Shown here piece after piece: positions 42,904 through 51,499 of a DNA stretch of 64,000 nt. Made by a program: the position numbers and the translations under genes. Each line of letters begins with the position of its first letter. Position 1 is the first letter of the stretch. The stretch comes from Shinella sumterensis (GTDB lineage: Bacteria > Pseudomonadota > Alphaproteobacteria > Rhizobiales > Rhizobiaceae), in NCBI RefSeq assembly GCF_004514425.2, contig NZ_MYFN02000019.1, positions 1-64,000 on the forward strand. Direction: 5' to 3'. The notes beneath the pieces are model-generated. The model made no database searches, was not told the DNA's origin, and saw only the letters and a list, made by a program, of their open reading frames with translations.

Positions 42904-43073
42904 GGCTACGTTCCTGTTATTTTGATTTTCCTGACGGCACACCGTTGGGGGCCGCCTTCGCTGCCAGTCAAATAGGCGCTCGGCGTGTCCGACACCCCGC
43001 CTAATACTCTCAATTGATTGCCTGATTGTCTCAAGCTCTTTGCAGAGGGAAGAAATGGTGTCATAGTGTTGCC

Positions 43074-43973
43074 ATGACAGACAACCTACAGCCTCTTCGC
43101 GATATTGCGCTCCGCCACGGGCGGATCGGAATGGCCCTCACGCCGATACCCCGCCTGGAAATCGGCGTAGGACAGGCAACCTCAGGAACCTCGCCGTGTC
43201 TCTACCGCTCGATGATCTGCTTCATTCTGCAGGGATCGAAAGAGGTGGTCATCCACGATGACCTGCTGCGCTACGATGCGTCTCAATACTTGGTCAGCGC
43301 ACTCGATTTGCCCTTGAGCGGCCAGATCCATGATGCTGATAACGGCAGTCCTTACGTGTCGGTTTCGCTGGTCCTTGATCCGGCGCTTCTTGCCGAGGTC
43401 GCATCGACGATGCCTGCGGTGCGCGACGCGGAAATTCCAGGCAGCGGCATCGCGCTCAATCCGATGACGCCGCCGCTGCGCGACACGCTGCTGCGGCTGC
43501 TGGCGTTGCTCGACTCGCCTGCGGACATTCCGGCGCTCGCGCCGATGGCCGAACGCGAATTGCTTTATCGTCTCCTCCAGGGCCCGCAAGGGCGTCTGTT
43601 GCGCCACATCGCCCGCCCGGAAGGTGCGATCGGCGGCATCCGTCGCGCAGTCGAATGGATCCGCGACCATGGCAACAGGCGGCTGCGAATCGAGGCGCTG
43701 TGCGAAGCCGCCGGCATGAGCCGCGCCAGCCTGCACCGCCATTTCGTCGCGCTGACGGGATTGAGCCCGGTCCAGTATCAGAAGCAGCTACGCCTTCAGG
43801 AGGCACGCCAGTTGTTGCTCGCCGGAGACCATAGTGCCTCCGACGTTGCCTATGCGGTCGGCTATGAAAGCGCCTCTCAGTTCAGCCGCGAATATTTGCG
43901 GCAATTCGGGGCGCCGCCTGTCCGCGACGTTCGCAAGCTCAGGCAGTCGATCGACAATCAAATGGTCAATTAG
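43074..43973 (+). CDS. AraC family regulator
   Basis: This 299-residue activator has an N-terminal AraC_N/YqhC-type ligand domain (CFILQGSKEVVIHDDLLRYD, then SQYLVSALDLPLSGQI) and two C-terminal helix-turn-helix units (RIEALCEAAGMSRASLHRHF, then DVAYAVGYESASQFSREYLR). YqhC-like members respond to aldehydes and control aldo/keto reductase or alcohol dehydrogenase genes. The ATG at 43074 is favoured because the upstream frame start (43026) has no good ribosome site. It is divergent from the SDR-GST-isochorismatase-ABM unit, its probable target. Confidence 0.88.
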   Translation: MTDNLQPLRDIALRHGRIGMALTPIPRLEIGVGQATSGTSPCLYRSMICFILQGSKEVVIHDDLLRYDASQYLVSALDLPLSGQIHDADNGSPYVSVSLVLDPALLAEVASTMPAVRDAEIPGSGIALNPMTPPLRDTLLRLLALLDSPADIPALAPMAERELLYRLLQGPQGRLLRHIARPEGAIGGIRRAVEWIRDHGNRRLRIEALCEAAGMSRASLHRHFVALTGLSPVQYQKQLRLQEARQLLLAGDHSASDVAYAVGYESASQFSREYLRQFGAPPVRDVRKLRQSIDNQMVN

Positions 43974-44031
43974 AGAGCGTAGCGTTCGAAGTACGCTAAA
44001 CAACGGCAAGGGCGAACAGCGGGAGAACATC

Positions 44032-44367
44032 CTATGCGGCCTTTGTCCCTCTCGGCAGGATGAGGGATTTTCGAGCCTTTGCTTGCGCGGCCCGATCCCA
44101 CAGGAAGTCGCCCGAGAACGCGATGTGCTCCCAGCCTACCGGAGATGTGTGCGCTATAAGATCGTCGGTCACGACATTTCCGGCTGAGCGCAGATGCGCA
44201 ATAGCATCGGCCATGTAAGTGGAATTCCAATAGACAATCGCGGCGATAACGAGATTGAGGCCGGACGCTCGATACTGCTGGGCCTCGTGGCTACGGTCAA
44301 CGATCCGCCCCTGTCGGAATGTGCAGATAGCCTGTGTGAGGGCGTGGCGCTGCTCGCTTTTGTTGCT
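44032..44367 (-). pseudogene. Tn3-family transposase, C-terminal fragment
   Basis: The minus-strand frame reads RHALTQAICTFRQGRIVDRS, then RASGLNLVIAAIVYWNSTYM and HTSPVGWEHIAFSGDFLW before its stop at 44032. The NAIVxWN-T-x-Y/M and LSPxGWEHIxxxGDYLW patterns are hallmarks of the Tn3 TnpA end. Only about 110 of some 980 codons remain and the catalytic DDE core is missing. No 38-bp GGGG-type terminal repeat was recognised in the 58 bp that follow. Confidence 0.75.
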
Positions 44368-44397
44368 TCATCATTGATGAAACAACGTGACATCGCC

Positions 44398-45435
44398 CTA
44401 AAATGACTTGGGCCGGACCAGCAGCCATAGAAGGTAGACGCCGCCCAGGAGGCCTGTGGTCAGACCGATGGGCATGTGGATATTGAGCGGAAAATGCTGA
44501 CTGGTCAGGTCCGCTCCCAGGAGCAACACCATACCCATTAATGCGCCGGACATAACGGGCACATCCGGCGATCCGCTAAGCCGGCGGGCGAGTTGCGGCG
44601 CCGCGAGCCCTATGAAAGCGATCGGACCGGCGGCAGCGGTGGCGACAGATGTCAATCCGACGGCGGCCATGATCATAAGCAGTCGCGTGCGCTCGGCATC
44701 CATGCCGAGTTGCCGCGCAGTATCATCGCCCATCTCAAGCAGATTGAGGCCGCGTGCATGGGCGATCACCACCGGTAGGACGAGGATAAAGCCGATCGCT
44801 GCAGGCACCACGTGCGACCAGGTCCGTGTGTTGAGTGAGCCGGCAAGCCAGAGCTGAGCGGAGGCCGCCTGATCGAGGTCGCCGCTCACCAGCAGGATCG
44901 TGTTGATGCCGGAGAGAGTGGCGCCGACGCCGATGCCGATCAGCACGAGCCGGTAATCGCCGGTGGAACGCCCCTTGCGGGCTAGAAGGAATACCGCAAC
45001 GGCGGTCAGAGCGCCTGACAACACAGCCGCGGCAGAGGTCTCGATCGGGCCGGCATCGAGCAGCATGATCTGAACGATCGCACCCGTGGCTGCACCCGTC
45101 GTGAAGCCGATGATATCGGGCGAGCCAAGCGCGTTGCGCGAGATGGACTGGAAAATCGACCCCGACATGCCGAGGGCTCCGCCGACGATAATGGCCGTCA
45201 AGACACGCGGAAGCCGGATGCGCAGCATGATGCGCTCGGCTTTCGCATCATCGCCCTGTCCGACGAGCGTCGCGAAAACATCTTTCAGGCCGAGCGACAG
45301 GGAGCCGCTGGACAGCAGCAGGACGGCAAGGACTACAAGCGCCAGGATCAGCAGGCCGCAAAACACGGCGACACGCGGCCGCCACCGCACCGACAGTTGC
45401 CCCAGACGGCACACGGATGCAGGCGCCGTTTTCAT
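44398..45435 (-). CDS. Ferric-siderophore ABC transporter permease (FepG-like FecCD family)
   Basis: This 345-residue FecCD-type permease has LRIRLPRVLTAIIVGGALGM, RNALGSPDIIGFTTGAATGA (the FepG-like GFTTGA variant rather than GINAGA), and GPIAFIGLAAPQLARRLSG. About nine or ten helices are predicted. The frame extends upstream to 45717, but the ATG at 45433-45435 overlaps the preceding permease gene by 4 bp. Together with that partner it forms the channel of the second iron cluster. The C-terminal end lies 30 bp from the Tn3 fragment, so the cluster boundary is probably a transposon scar. Confidence 0.92.
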   Translation of the reverse strand: MKTAPASVCRLGQLSVRWRPRVAVFCGLLILALVVLAVLLLSSGSLSLGLKDVFATLVGQGDDAKAERIMLRIRLPRVLTAIIVGGALGMSGSIFQSISRNALGSPDIIGFTTGAATGAIVQIMLLDAGPIETSAAAVLSGALTAVAVFLLARKGRSTGDYRLVLIGIGVGATLSGINTILLVSGDLDQAASAQLWLAGSLNTRTWSHVVPAAIGFILVLPVVIAHARGLNLLEMGDDTARQLGMDAERTRLLMIMAAVGLTSVATAAAGPIAFIGLAAPQLARRLSGSPDVPVMSGALMGMVLLLGADLTSQHFPLNIHMPIGLTTGLLGGVYLLWLLVRPKSF

Positions 45436-46472
45436 AACGGCCTCAACCGGTACCTGCGGACGATGAGGATGAAGAAGGGTCCACCGACCAGTGCGGTGAC
45501 GATACCCGCGGCGATCTCCTCCGGTGCGGCAATTATGCGACCGAGGCAATCTGCACCGAGCAAGAGGATAGACGCTAGCAGCGCGGAATAGGGAAGGATC
45601 CAGCGATAATCCGGCCCCGTGACAGTGCGTGCGAGATGCGGCGCCACCAGGCCCACGAAGCCTATCGGCCCGGCCGCGGCCGTCGCGCCGCCGGTCAGCA
45701 GCATGACGGCCAGGCATGCAAGGAAGAGTGTGCGGCCCGTATGCAGACCGAGCGCCCTGCCGAGTTCGTCTCCCAGCGCAATCGCATTGAGGTTCGCGGC
45801 AATGGAAAAGGCCACAACGAGCCCAAGGATCGTCACGACGGCCAGGACGCCGGCGACATCGAAGCCGCGTCCGGCCACCGATCCTGCCGCCCAGGTACGA
45901 AAGTCATCAAGCACAGAGGTCGGTGCGTTGATCAGGACGATACCCGTGACCGCGCCGAGCATGACCGACAGCCCTGCCCCGGCCAGCACCAGCCGCACCG
46001 GGTTTGTTCCGGTTTCATGCGCACGCCCCAGAAAGAAGACAGCCCCGCCCGCAAGACCTGCGCCGGCAATACCGAACCATACGCGACCGGCCATTGTCGC
46101 GACCCCGAAAAAGGATGCACCGAGCACGACGGAGACGGCTGCGCCCGCGTTGACGCCGAGCAGCCCCGGTTCAGCCAACGGATTGCGTGTAATGGCCTGC
46201 ATCACGGCACCGGATACGCCGAGCGCGAGCCCCGCAAGCAGCGCAACCGCAGTCCTGGGAACGCGCAGGGACCAGACGATCAGATGCCGATCGTCGCTCG
46301 GGTCGTAAGCATTGATCGCATCGAGAACCACATCAAGAGGAATGGGCCGCGACCCGAAGGCAAGGCTGAGAAGGCATAGAACGATGAGCGCGACCAGGCC
46401 TGAAAGCACACCCCAAATCCTCCGCTCGCGTCTGCCCGTATCGCGTGCTACCCTCACGAAAGCCCAGGTCAT
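45432..46472 (-). CDS. Ferric-siderophore ABC transporter permease (FepD-like FecCD family)
   Basis: A 346-residue inner-membrane permease with LRVPRTAVALLAGLALGVSG, RNPLAEPGLLGVNAGAAVSV and GPIGFVGLVAPHLARTVTGP, the standard FepD pattern. It overlaps the binding-protein gene upstream and the second permease gene downstream by 4 bp each. The GINAGA-type motif here and the GFTTGA-type in the partner match FepD/FepG pairs of catecholate-type uptake systems, though the ligand type cannot be fixed from this. The ATPase for this pair is encoded divergently at 48464-49276. Confidence 0.92.
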   Translation of the reverse strand: MTWAFVRVARDTGRRERRIWGVLSGLVALIVLCLLSLAFGSRPIPLDVVLDAINAYDPSDDRHLIVWSLRVPRTAVALLAGLALGVSGAVMQAITRNPLAEPGLLGVNAGAAVSVVLGASFFGVATMAGRVWFGIAGAGLAGGAVFFLGRAHETGTNPVRLVLAGAGLSVMLGAVTGIVLINAPTSVLDDFRTWAAGSVAGRGFDVAGVLAVVTILGLVVAFSIAANLNAIALGDELGRALGLHTGRTLFLACLAVMLLTGGATAAAGPIGFVGLVAPHLARTVTGPDYRWILPYSALLASILLLGADCLGRIIAAPEEIAAGIVTALVGGPFFILIVRRYRLRPL

Positions 46473-47434
46473 TTGCCCTTCAGCGCCCGGGCGGCAGCAT
46501 CTATCATTTGGCGGCCCGAATAATAGTCGATGCGGAAGGATGTCGCGCCCAACGGGTAGACATGCTTGGCTTTCACGGCGGGCAGATTGGCCAGCACAGG
46601 GTCGGCCAGGAATGCCTCCACATCCTCATTCGTCGCCCGCAGCAGGAAGACGCTATCGCCCGTGATCGCCGCAGGCAGGTTCTCCTGCGAAATGAACTCG
46701 AAATCGGAAGCCCGCGTCACCTGCCTACGCAGGCTTTCGGGCAAGCCGGTCACGGTCATGCCAAGCGCAGCGAGGAGCCGGGCCTGCGGGCTCTTCGGCT
46801 TGCTGATGGAATAGCTGCCGCCAATATTATAGCCGACGATGCTGACCGGCCCCTCGACGGGCGGCAAGGATGAAGCGACATCGGCCGCATAGCTATCGAA
46901 ACGGGCGATCGCATCCGCCGCTTCGGATTCAAGGCCGGTGGCCCTGCCGAGCTGGACGGCAATATCCTGCCAGCTCTGGTTGGAGTAGTTGATGACGATG
47001 GCCGGTATGCCCTGCGCCACCAGTTCGGCATGGTGCTGGACGACGCTGTCGGCCCCGGTTGCCGAGATGATCAGCAGATCCGGCTCGGCCGCGATAACAG
47101 CCTCGATATCGAATTCGAGCTTGCTGTAAAGCACCTCCACCCAGCGCTCGTCAGCGACCTTGGCCCATTGCGAGAAGAAACCCTTCTCATCCGTGAGGAT
47201 GCTCGGGGTCGTGGCAGCGCTGGCAATAACGGGCGCGCCAATGGCAAGCAGGATGCCAGTAAGGCTCGGCGCCGTCGAGACGATCCGCCGGGGCTGCGCG
47301 GGGAGCGTCAACTCACCGGCGTCATGGCGTATGGTGCGCGGCCATCCCTCCTGCGCATGGGCGGTCAGCGGCGGCAGGAGGGTACTGATGGCAAGTCCGA
47401 AAGCGGATGTCAGAAGAGTACGGCGCTGGATCAT
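46469..47434 (-). CDS. Ferric-siderophore periplasmic binding protein (FepB-like)
   Basis: A 321-residue exported binding protein. The signal peptide starts MIQRRTLLTSAFGLAISTLL with a twin-arginine-like RRTLL before the hydrophobic stretch, so Tat export is possible. The mature part has QPRRIVSTAPSLTGILLAIG, FDIEAVIAAEPDLLIISATG and a C-terminal LGATSFRIDYYSGRQMID, as in FepB-group proteins. It overlaps the downstream permease gene by 4 bp and follows the flavoreductase gene by 10 bp. It should deliver the ferric chelate to the FepD/FepG pair. Confidence 0.9.
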   Translation of the reverse strand: MIQRRTLLTSAFGLAISTLLPPLTAHAQEGWPRTIRHDAGELTLPAQPRRIVSTAPSLTGILLAIGAPVIASAATTPSILTDEKGFFSQWAKVADERWVEVLYSKLEFDIEAVIAAEPDLLIISATGADSVVQHHAELVAQGIPAIVINYSNQSWQDIAVQLGRATGLESEAADAIARFDSYAADVASSLPPVEGPVSIVGYNIGGSYSISKPKSPQARLLAALGMTVTGLPESLRRQVTRASDFEFISQENLPAAITGDSVFLLRATNEDVEAFLADPVLANLPAVKAKHVYPLGATSFRIDYYSGRQMIDAAARALKGK

Positions 47435-47444
47435 GGTCTGATCG

Positions 47445-48305
47445 TCAAGCGAGAACGTCGAGATCGTTCATCTGCCGCAAGCCTCCGCCTGCCGCGCGCA
47501 CCGTCTCATACTGCTTGAGACGCGTCCGGTCGATTTCCGAGCTGCTGACACCCTTGCGCCAGTATCCGAAGACGCGAACACGCTCTTTAGGCAGGCCGCA
47601 TTCCTCGGTGAAATAGGCACGGATGGCCCGGACATCCTGACGCTCTCCTGCCGCCCAAATCATGCGCCCCTCGGGATTGGGCAACGCGCGCGCGGCCGCG
47701 ACCAACCGCCCGGTCGTACCGGCTGGCTCATGGGGCTCCCGAAGCAGCAGGTGACGCACCACACCATCCACTTTTGGCAATTCCTCGAAGGCGGCCGGGT
47801 CCGCGGTTTCCACGTAGAGCTCGCCGCGGCTTCCGCCCCGCCATGCGCTGAGGATGGCGTGGATTGCCGGGATGGCTGTTTCGTCGGCAAAAAGCGCGAC
47901 ACCGCCTGCAACATCGTGATCGGGGAGATAATGGGCGCGCGGTCCGACAAGATGGATGATGCTGCCGATGGCCGCGCCATTCAGCCAGCGCATGGCGGGG
48001 CTGTCGTCAGCATGGATGACGAAATCGATTTCGACAAGGCTCAGCGCCGCATCAAAGGAACGGATGGTGTAGACGCGGGAAACCGGCCGCTGGCCCTCCG
48101 GACTTTCGACTTCAAGGCGCACAGCGAGATTGGGCCGACGCCATAGAGCCGGATCGCTCGGAGAAATGCGTCCCGTAACCCTCATGACCGAGGGAACCGG
48201 ACGCTCGAGTGCAACGATTTCCATCGCCAGCCGTTCCATGCCGGCCATATGGTCGTCCTGTGCGAGCAGATTGTTTCGGTCCTCGACGCTCTCACGGTGC
48301 TGCAT
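47445..48305 (-). CDS. Siderophore-interacting protein (flavin-dependent ferric-chelate reductase)
   Basis: This 286-residue SIP/ViuB-family protein has an N-terminal FAD-binding barrel with the family motif SRVYTIRSFD (R-x-Y-T-x-R) and a C-terminal NAD(P)H-type domain with VALFADETAIPAIHAIL and the closing GYWRKGVSSSE that marks SIPs. It reduces Fe(III) in imported chelates with NAD(P)H or ferredoxin electrons, releasing Fe(II). It is the first gene of the leftward half of iron cluster 2. The region upstream, shared with the divergent ATPase gene, contains the 22-bp palindrome assigned to IclR. Confidence 0.9.
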   Translation of the reverse strand: MQHRESVEDRNNLLAQDDHMAGMERLAMEIVALERPVPSVMRVTGRISPSDPALWRRPNLAVRLEVESPEGQRPVSRVYTIRSFDAALSLVEIDFVIHADDSPAMRWLNGAAIGSIIHLVGPRAHYLPDHDVAGGVALFADETAIPAIHAILSAWRGGSRGELYVETADPAAFEELPKVDGVVRHLLLREPHEPAGTTGRLVAAARALPNPEGRMIWAAGERQDVRAIRAYFTEECGLPKERVRVFGYWRKGVSSSEIDRTRLKQYETVRAAGGGLRQMNDLDVLA

Positions 48306-48402
48306 GTCACCATACTCCTAACGTTCATGTCGGTCGAATTGGTGTAGGAAGTGGACCCAAGACGATAAACATGACAAATTGAGTCTATATTGTTTTGCCC
48401 AT

Positions 48403-48424
48403 ATTGCAGAATGCATTCCGCAAT
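48403..48424. promoter_or_regulatory. Candidate IclR operator (22-bp near-palindrome) between SIP and ATPase genes
   Basis: ATTGC-A-GAATGCATTC-C-GCAAT is symmetrical in all but one base pair; the core GAATGCATTC is a perfect palindrome. It lies in the 158-bp divergent region, 40 bp upstream of the ATPase gene. The half-site ATTGCGGAATGC recurs at 51472-51481 in front of the IclR gene and the second TonB receptor gene. This makes a shared regulator likely. Confidence 0.65.
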
Positions 48425-48463
48425 GCAATACGAATTCACATTATCAGGTGACAGAAGAATGCC

Positions 48464-49276
48464 ATGACCCATCGCCTCCATGCCCGTGCCGTGACGCTAC
48501 GTTATGACGAGCGAACGATATCGCGCGGTCTGACAATCGCCTTACCCGATGGCGCCTTCACTGTGATCGTTGGACCCAACGCGTGCGGTAAATCCACCCT
48601 TTTGAGAGCAATGGCCCGCCTCCTGAAGCCATCGACCGGCGACGTGATATTGGACGGAAGAGACATCGCCGATTTTCCAACACGCGAGATCGCACGCCGG
48701 CTTGGTCTGCTGCCGCAGAGCGCAATTGCACCTTCAGGCATCACAGTCGCCGACCTGGTGGCGCGGGGGCGCTACCCGCATCAATCGTTCTTCCGGCAAT
48801 GGTCGAAGGCGGACGAGGCGGCGGTGGCCGCGGCCATTCAAGCCACCCGCATCACCGAGCTTTCTGACCGATCGGTCGACGAACTCTCCGGCGGTCAGCG
48901 ACAACGCGTCTGGATCGCCATGGTCCTGGCGCAGGAGACACCGATCCTGCTTCTCGACGAGCCGACGACTTTTCTCGATATCGCCCATCAGATCGAGTTG
49001 CTGGATTTGCTCACAGATCTCAATGCCGCTGGGCGGACAGTCGTCGCCGTACTGCATGACCTCAACCACGCCTGCCGATACGCCACCCATCTTGTCGCCA
49101 TGCGCGATGGCATGATTTTCGCCGAGGGCCGTCCTTCCGAGGTGGTGACGGAGAATCTGGTCGAGGCCGTTTTCGGACTTCAATGCACCGTGATCGATGA
49201 TCCCGTGTCGCATACGCCGCTCATCGTCCCGCTTGGACGCCATCGTGCGACACATCGGCGGAACTCGGCACAATGA
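48464..49276 (+). CDS. Ferric-siderophore ABC transporter ATPase (FepC-like)
   Basis: This 270-residue ATPase has Walker A GPNACGKSTLLRAMARLL, the GRYPHQSFFRQWSKADE motif of iron-family ATPases, signature LSGGQRQRVWIAMVLAQ, Walker B ILLLDEPTTFLDIAHQ and H-loop VLHDLNHACR. All functional residues are present. It is transcribed away from its permease genes, so the system is split into two divergent units around one regulatory region. Its stop overlaps the start of the LLM monooxygenase gene by 4 bp (ATGA at 49273-49276), meaning that the monooxygenase is translated together with the importer. Confidence 0.93.
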   Translation: MTHRLHARAVTLRYDERTISRGLTIALPDGAFTVIVGPNACGKSTLLRAMARLLKPSTGDVILDGRDIADFPTREIARRLGLLPQSAIAPSGITVADLVARGRYPHQSFFRQWSKADEAAVAAAIQATRITELSDRSVDELSGGQRQRVWIAMVLAQETPILLLDEPTTFLDIAHQIELLDLLTDLNAAGRTVVAVLHDLNHACRYATHLVAMRDGMIFAEGRPSEVVTENLVEAVFGLQCTVIDDPVSHTPLIVPLGRHRATHRRNSAQ

Positions 49277-50556
49277 AGGGCAGGCAGCTTCATATCGGGC
49301 TTTGCCTTACGGAAACGTGGCTGCAGGGGCGTGAGCCCAATGATGCCGAGCGCTCCGAGCAGCAGCGAGACCCGACCGGCTTCTACATCCGGCTGGCGCA
49401 AGCGGCAGAACGAGCTAAGCTCGACTTCGTCTTCAAGCCAGATGTCCTGGCCATGCGACGGGGCAAATCTGGCACCGCACCGTCGTTTGTCGGTTTGGAT
49501 CTGACGGTCCTGCTGGCCGCCATCGCCACGGCCACGCATCGCATAGGGCTTGTCACAACCGCCTCGACGACCTTCAATCCGCCCTATGTCGTCGCCCGGC
49601 AGATTCAGACGTTGCACTGGGTCAGCAACGGGCGTGCGGCCTGGAACATCGTCACCTCGATCGAGGGAGCGGAGAACTTCGGCGATGCGCCGATGCCGCC
49701 GGCGCCGGAGCGCTATCGCAAGGCCGCGGAATTCACCGATCTCGTGCGCAGCTTGTGGCAGAGCTATCCACATGCGGCACTGGACAATAAGGCGCAACCG
49801 GCGGCGCTCAACCACCGCGGTGAATTCTTCAGCGTCAAGGGACCGCTCAACGTACCGGGTCATGCCAGCGGCCCACCGCCTTTGTTCCAAGCCGGTGCGT
49901 CGGAGATCGGGCGGGACTTCGCAGCCTCAGTGGCGGACGCGACCTTCGCCTCCACCCCCGACATGGGCGCCGCGCTCGACCTGCGGAACGATCTACGCAT
50001 CCGCGCCCAGAAACATGGACGGACTGATGCGCCAAGGGTCCTTCCCGGCCTCTACTTTTTCCTGGCAAAGACGCGGGAGGAAGCCGTGGCGATGCACCGG
50101 CGCGCCCATGCGCATTTGACGAAAGAGCAGCGCCTCGACGCCGTGAAGACCATTCTCGGCCTGGATCTTTCTCACTTGAAGCCGAATGCCCGGGTGACTG
50201 CCGATCTGCTACAGTTCGACGACCGAACGGTGCGTAGCCGCACCCACGCCGATCTGCTGCGCCGACACATCCAAAACAACGAGCCTCTGCTTGAGGACCT
50301 TCTGGCGCGGCCGGAAGTCGTCGGCTCCGCCCATTGGGTGTCCGTGGGCACGGTAGAGGATGTCGCGGCCGACATCGTGAAATGGTTCGAAGCCGGCGCG
50401 ATCGACGGGTTCATCGCGCTGCCGGGCGGTTCACTCGAATCGCTGCGCCTGTTCCTGGAAGAACTCGTGCCGCTGCTCGTGCGGCAAGGTCTCTTTCGCC
50501 AAGACTACGACGGAGAGACGTTGCGGGCACATCTGCGTCTTGGGTCACAGGCATAA
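49273..50556 (+). CDS. LLM-class flavin-dependent monooxygenase (NtaA/SnaA/DszA family)
   Basis: A 427-residue FMNH2-dependent TIM-barrel monooxygenase of the nitrilotriacetate/EDTA monooxygenase group. The N-terminus WLQGREPNDAERSEQQRDPT is unusual, then DPTGFYIRLAQAAERAKLDF, the core ATHRIGLVTTASTTFNPPYV, VSNGRAAWNIVTSIEGAENF and PLFQAGASEIGRDFAA follow, all typical of this family. Members oxidise aminocarboxylate chelators, sulfonates or dibenzothiophene sulfone with FMNH2 from a separate reductase. Here it is fused by a 4-bp overlap to a siderophore ATPase, so its natural substrate may be the imported chelator. No flavin reductase gene is obvious apart from the SIP, which could help reduce flavin. 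Confidence 0.87.
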   Translation: MKGRQLHIGLCLTETWLQGREPNDAERSEQQRDPTGFYIRLAQAAERAKLDFVFKPDVLAMRRGKSGTAPSFVGLDLTVLLAAIATATHRIGLVTTASTTFNPPYVVARQIQTLHWVSNGRAAWNIVTSIEGAENFGDAPMPPAPERYRKAAEFTDLVRSLWQSYPHAALDNKAQPAALNHRGEFFSVKGPLNVPGHASGPPPLFQAGASEIGRDFAASVADATFASTPDMGAALDLRNDLRIRAQKHGRTDAPRVLPGLYFFLAKTREEAVAMHRRAHAHLTKEQRLDAVKTILGLDLSHLKPNARVTADLLQFDDRTVRSRTHADLLRRHIQNNEPLLEDLLARPEVVGSAHWVSVGTVEDVAADIVKWFEAGAIDGFIALPGGSLESLRLFLEELVPLLVRQGLFRQDYDGETLRAHLRLGSQA

Positions 50557-50568
50557 ACCGATGCGGGG

Positions 50569-51354
50569 TCAGGCCCCGCCCGAATCTCGCGTCGCCTGTT
50601 TTCCCGCGTCGATCAATGCTGCGGCGTGTCCCTCGCTCTCTGCCGTCTCGACGAAGGATACGGTGGTGACCACACAACAGATTTCGCCGTAGACATCGAA
50701 AACAGGCGCGGCTTTGCCAGTGAGCGCGGAGAAAAGCCGCTCGTTCAGTTCGGCGCCACCGGCGCGGCGAATGTCCTCCAGCATGCCAGGTGCGGGCGGG
50801 CGACCGCGAAAGGCATCCGGCTGCAACCGGCGCACCGCCTCGATCCGCTCCGCCGGCAGATAGGCCTGGAACACAAGCCCGCACGCCGTGTTATCCAGCG
50901 GCAGGACATCGCCCAGTGTCACAGTGCTGATGGCAAAGCGGGCACTGCGATACCATTGCACGATTGTCGGGCCGCGATCCGTCCAGATCGCAACGCCGCA
51001 GCTGGCGGCAAAGCGCGACGCCATCACCTTCATGTGCCGCGCTGCGACGGCGACCGGATCAATCCGTTTGAGCGCACTGATGCCGATACTAAGCGCGGCG
51101 GGACCGAGATCGTAACAGCCCGTCACCTGATCCTGTGCGACGAGCCCCTCGCGTACCAGACTTTGCATATAGCGATGGGCGGTCGACCGCCCGGTCCCTG
51201 CACGACGGGCCAATTCGACCAGTGGGAGTTCGCCATCCGATATCGCGAGGATGTTCAGGAAACGCGACGCGATGGAGACGGACTGAATGACACCGGCACG
51301 CTTTTCCCCTGCGACATCCGACAGTTCGTCTGAATTCTCTTCGAACTCGGTCAA
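50569..51354 (-). CDS. IclR family regulator
   Basis: This 261-residue regulator has the IclR winged helix (VSIASRFLNILAISDGELPL, then LARRAGTGRSTAHRYMQSLV) and an effector domain with TIVQWYRSARFAISTVTLGD and LPLDNTACGLVFQAYL. The frame starts with TTG at 51352-51354, which is well spaced (5 bp) from the strong ribosome site GGGAGGA at 51363-51369; the ATG nearer that site is followed at once by TAG and cannot serve. IclR members sense small organic ligands. It is convergent with the LLM gene and divergent from the TonB receptor gene, and its likely operators flank both promoters. Confidence 0.88.
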   Translation of the reverse strand: MTEFEENSDELSDVAGEKRAGVIQSVSIASRFLNILAISDGELPLVELARRAGTGRSTAHRYMQSLVREGLVAQDQVTGCYDLGPAALSIGISALKRIDPVAVAARHMKVMASRFAASCGVAIWTDRGPTIVQWYRSARFAISTVTLGDVLPLDNTACGLVFQAYLPAERIEAVRRLQPDAFRGRPPAPGMLEDIRRAGGAELNERLFSALTGKAAPVFDVYGEICCVVTTVSFVETAESEGHAAALIDAGKQATRDSGGA

Positions 51355-51456
51355 CTACATCCTCCCATCGATTTCTCCGGCGCTGATGCGACGCCAATAG
51401 CACACTGTTGCAGATATGACACGGGCTGCATCTCACGACAATCTGCTCATTATGTG

Positions 51457-51485
51457 GAAAGCATTCCCTATTGCGGAATGCTTTC
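51457..51485. promoter_or_regulatory. Candidate IclR operator between iclR and the TonB receptor gene
   Basis: GAAAGCATTCC (51457-51467) and GGAATGCTTTC (51475-51485) are perfect 11-bp inverted arms separated by 7 bp. The right part also reads ATTGCGGAATGC, the same 12 bases found (on the other strand) in the palindrome at 48403-48424. It lies in the 179-bp divergent region and could control both genes. Confidence 0.7.
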
Positions 51486-51499
51486 GGCCTCGCTACGCC

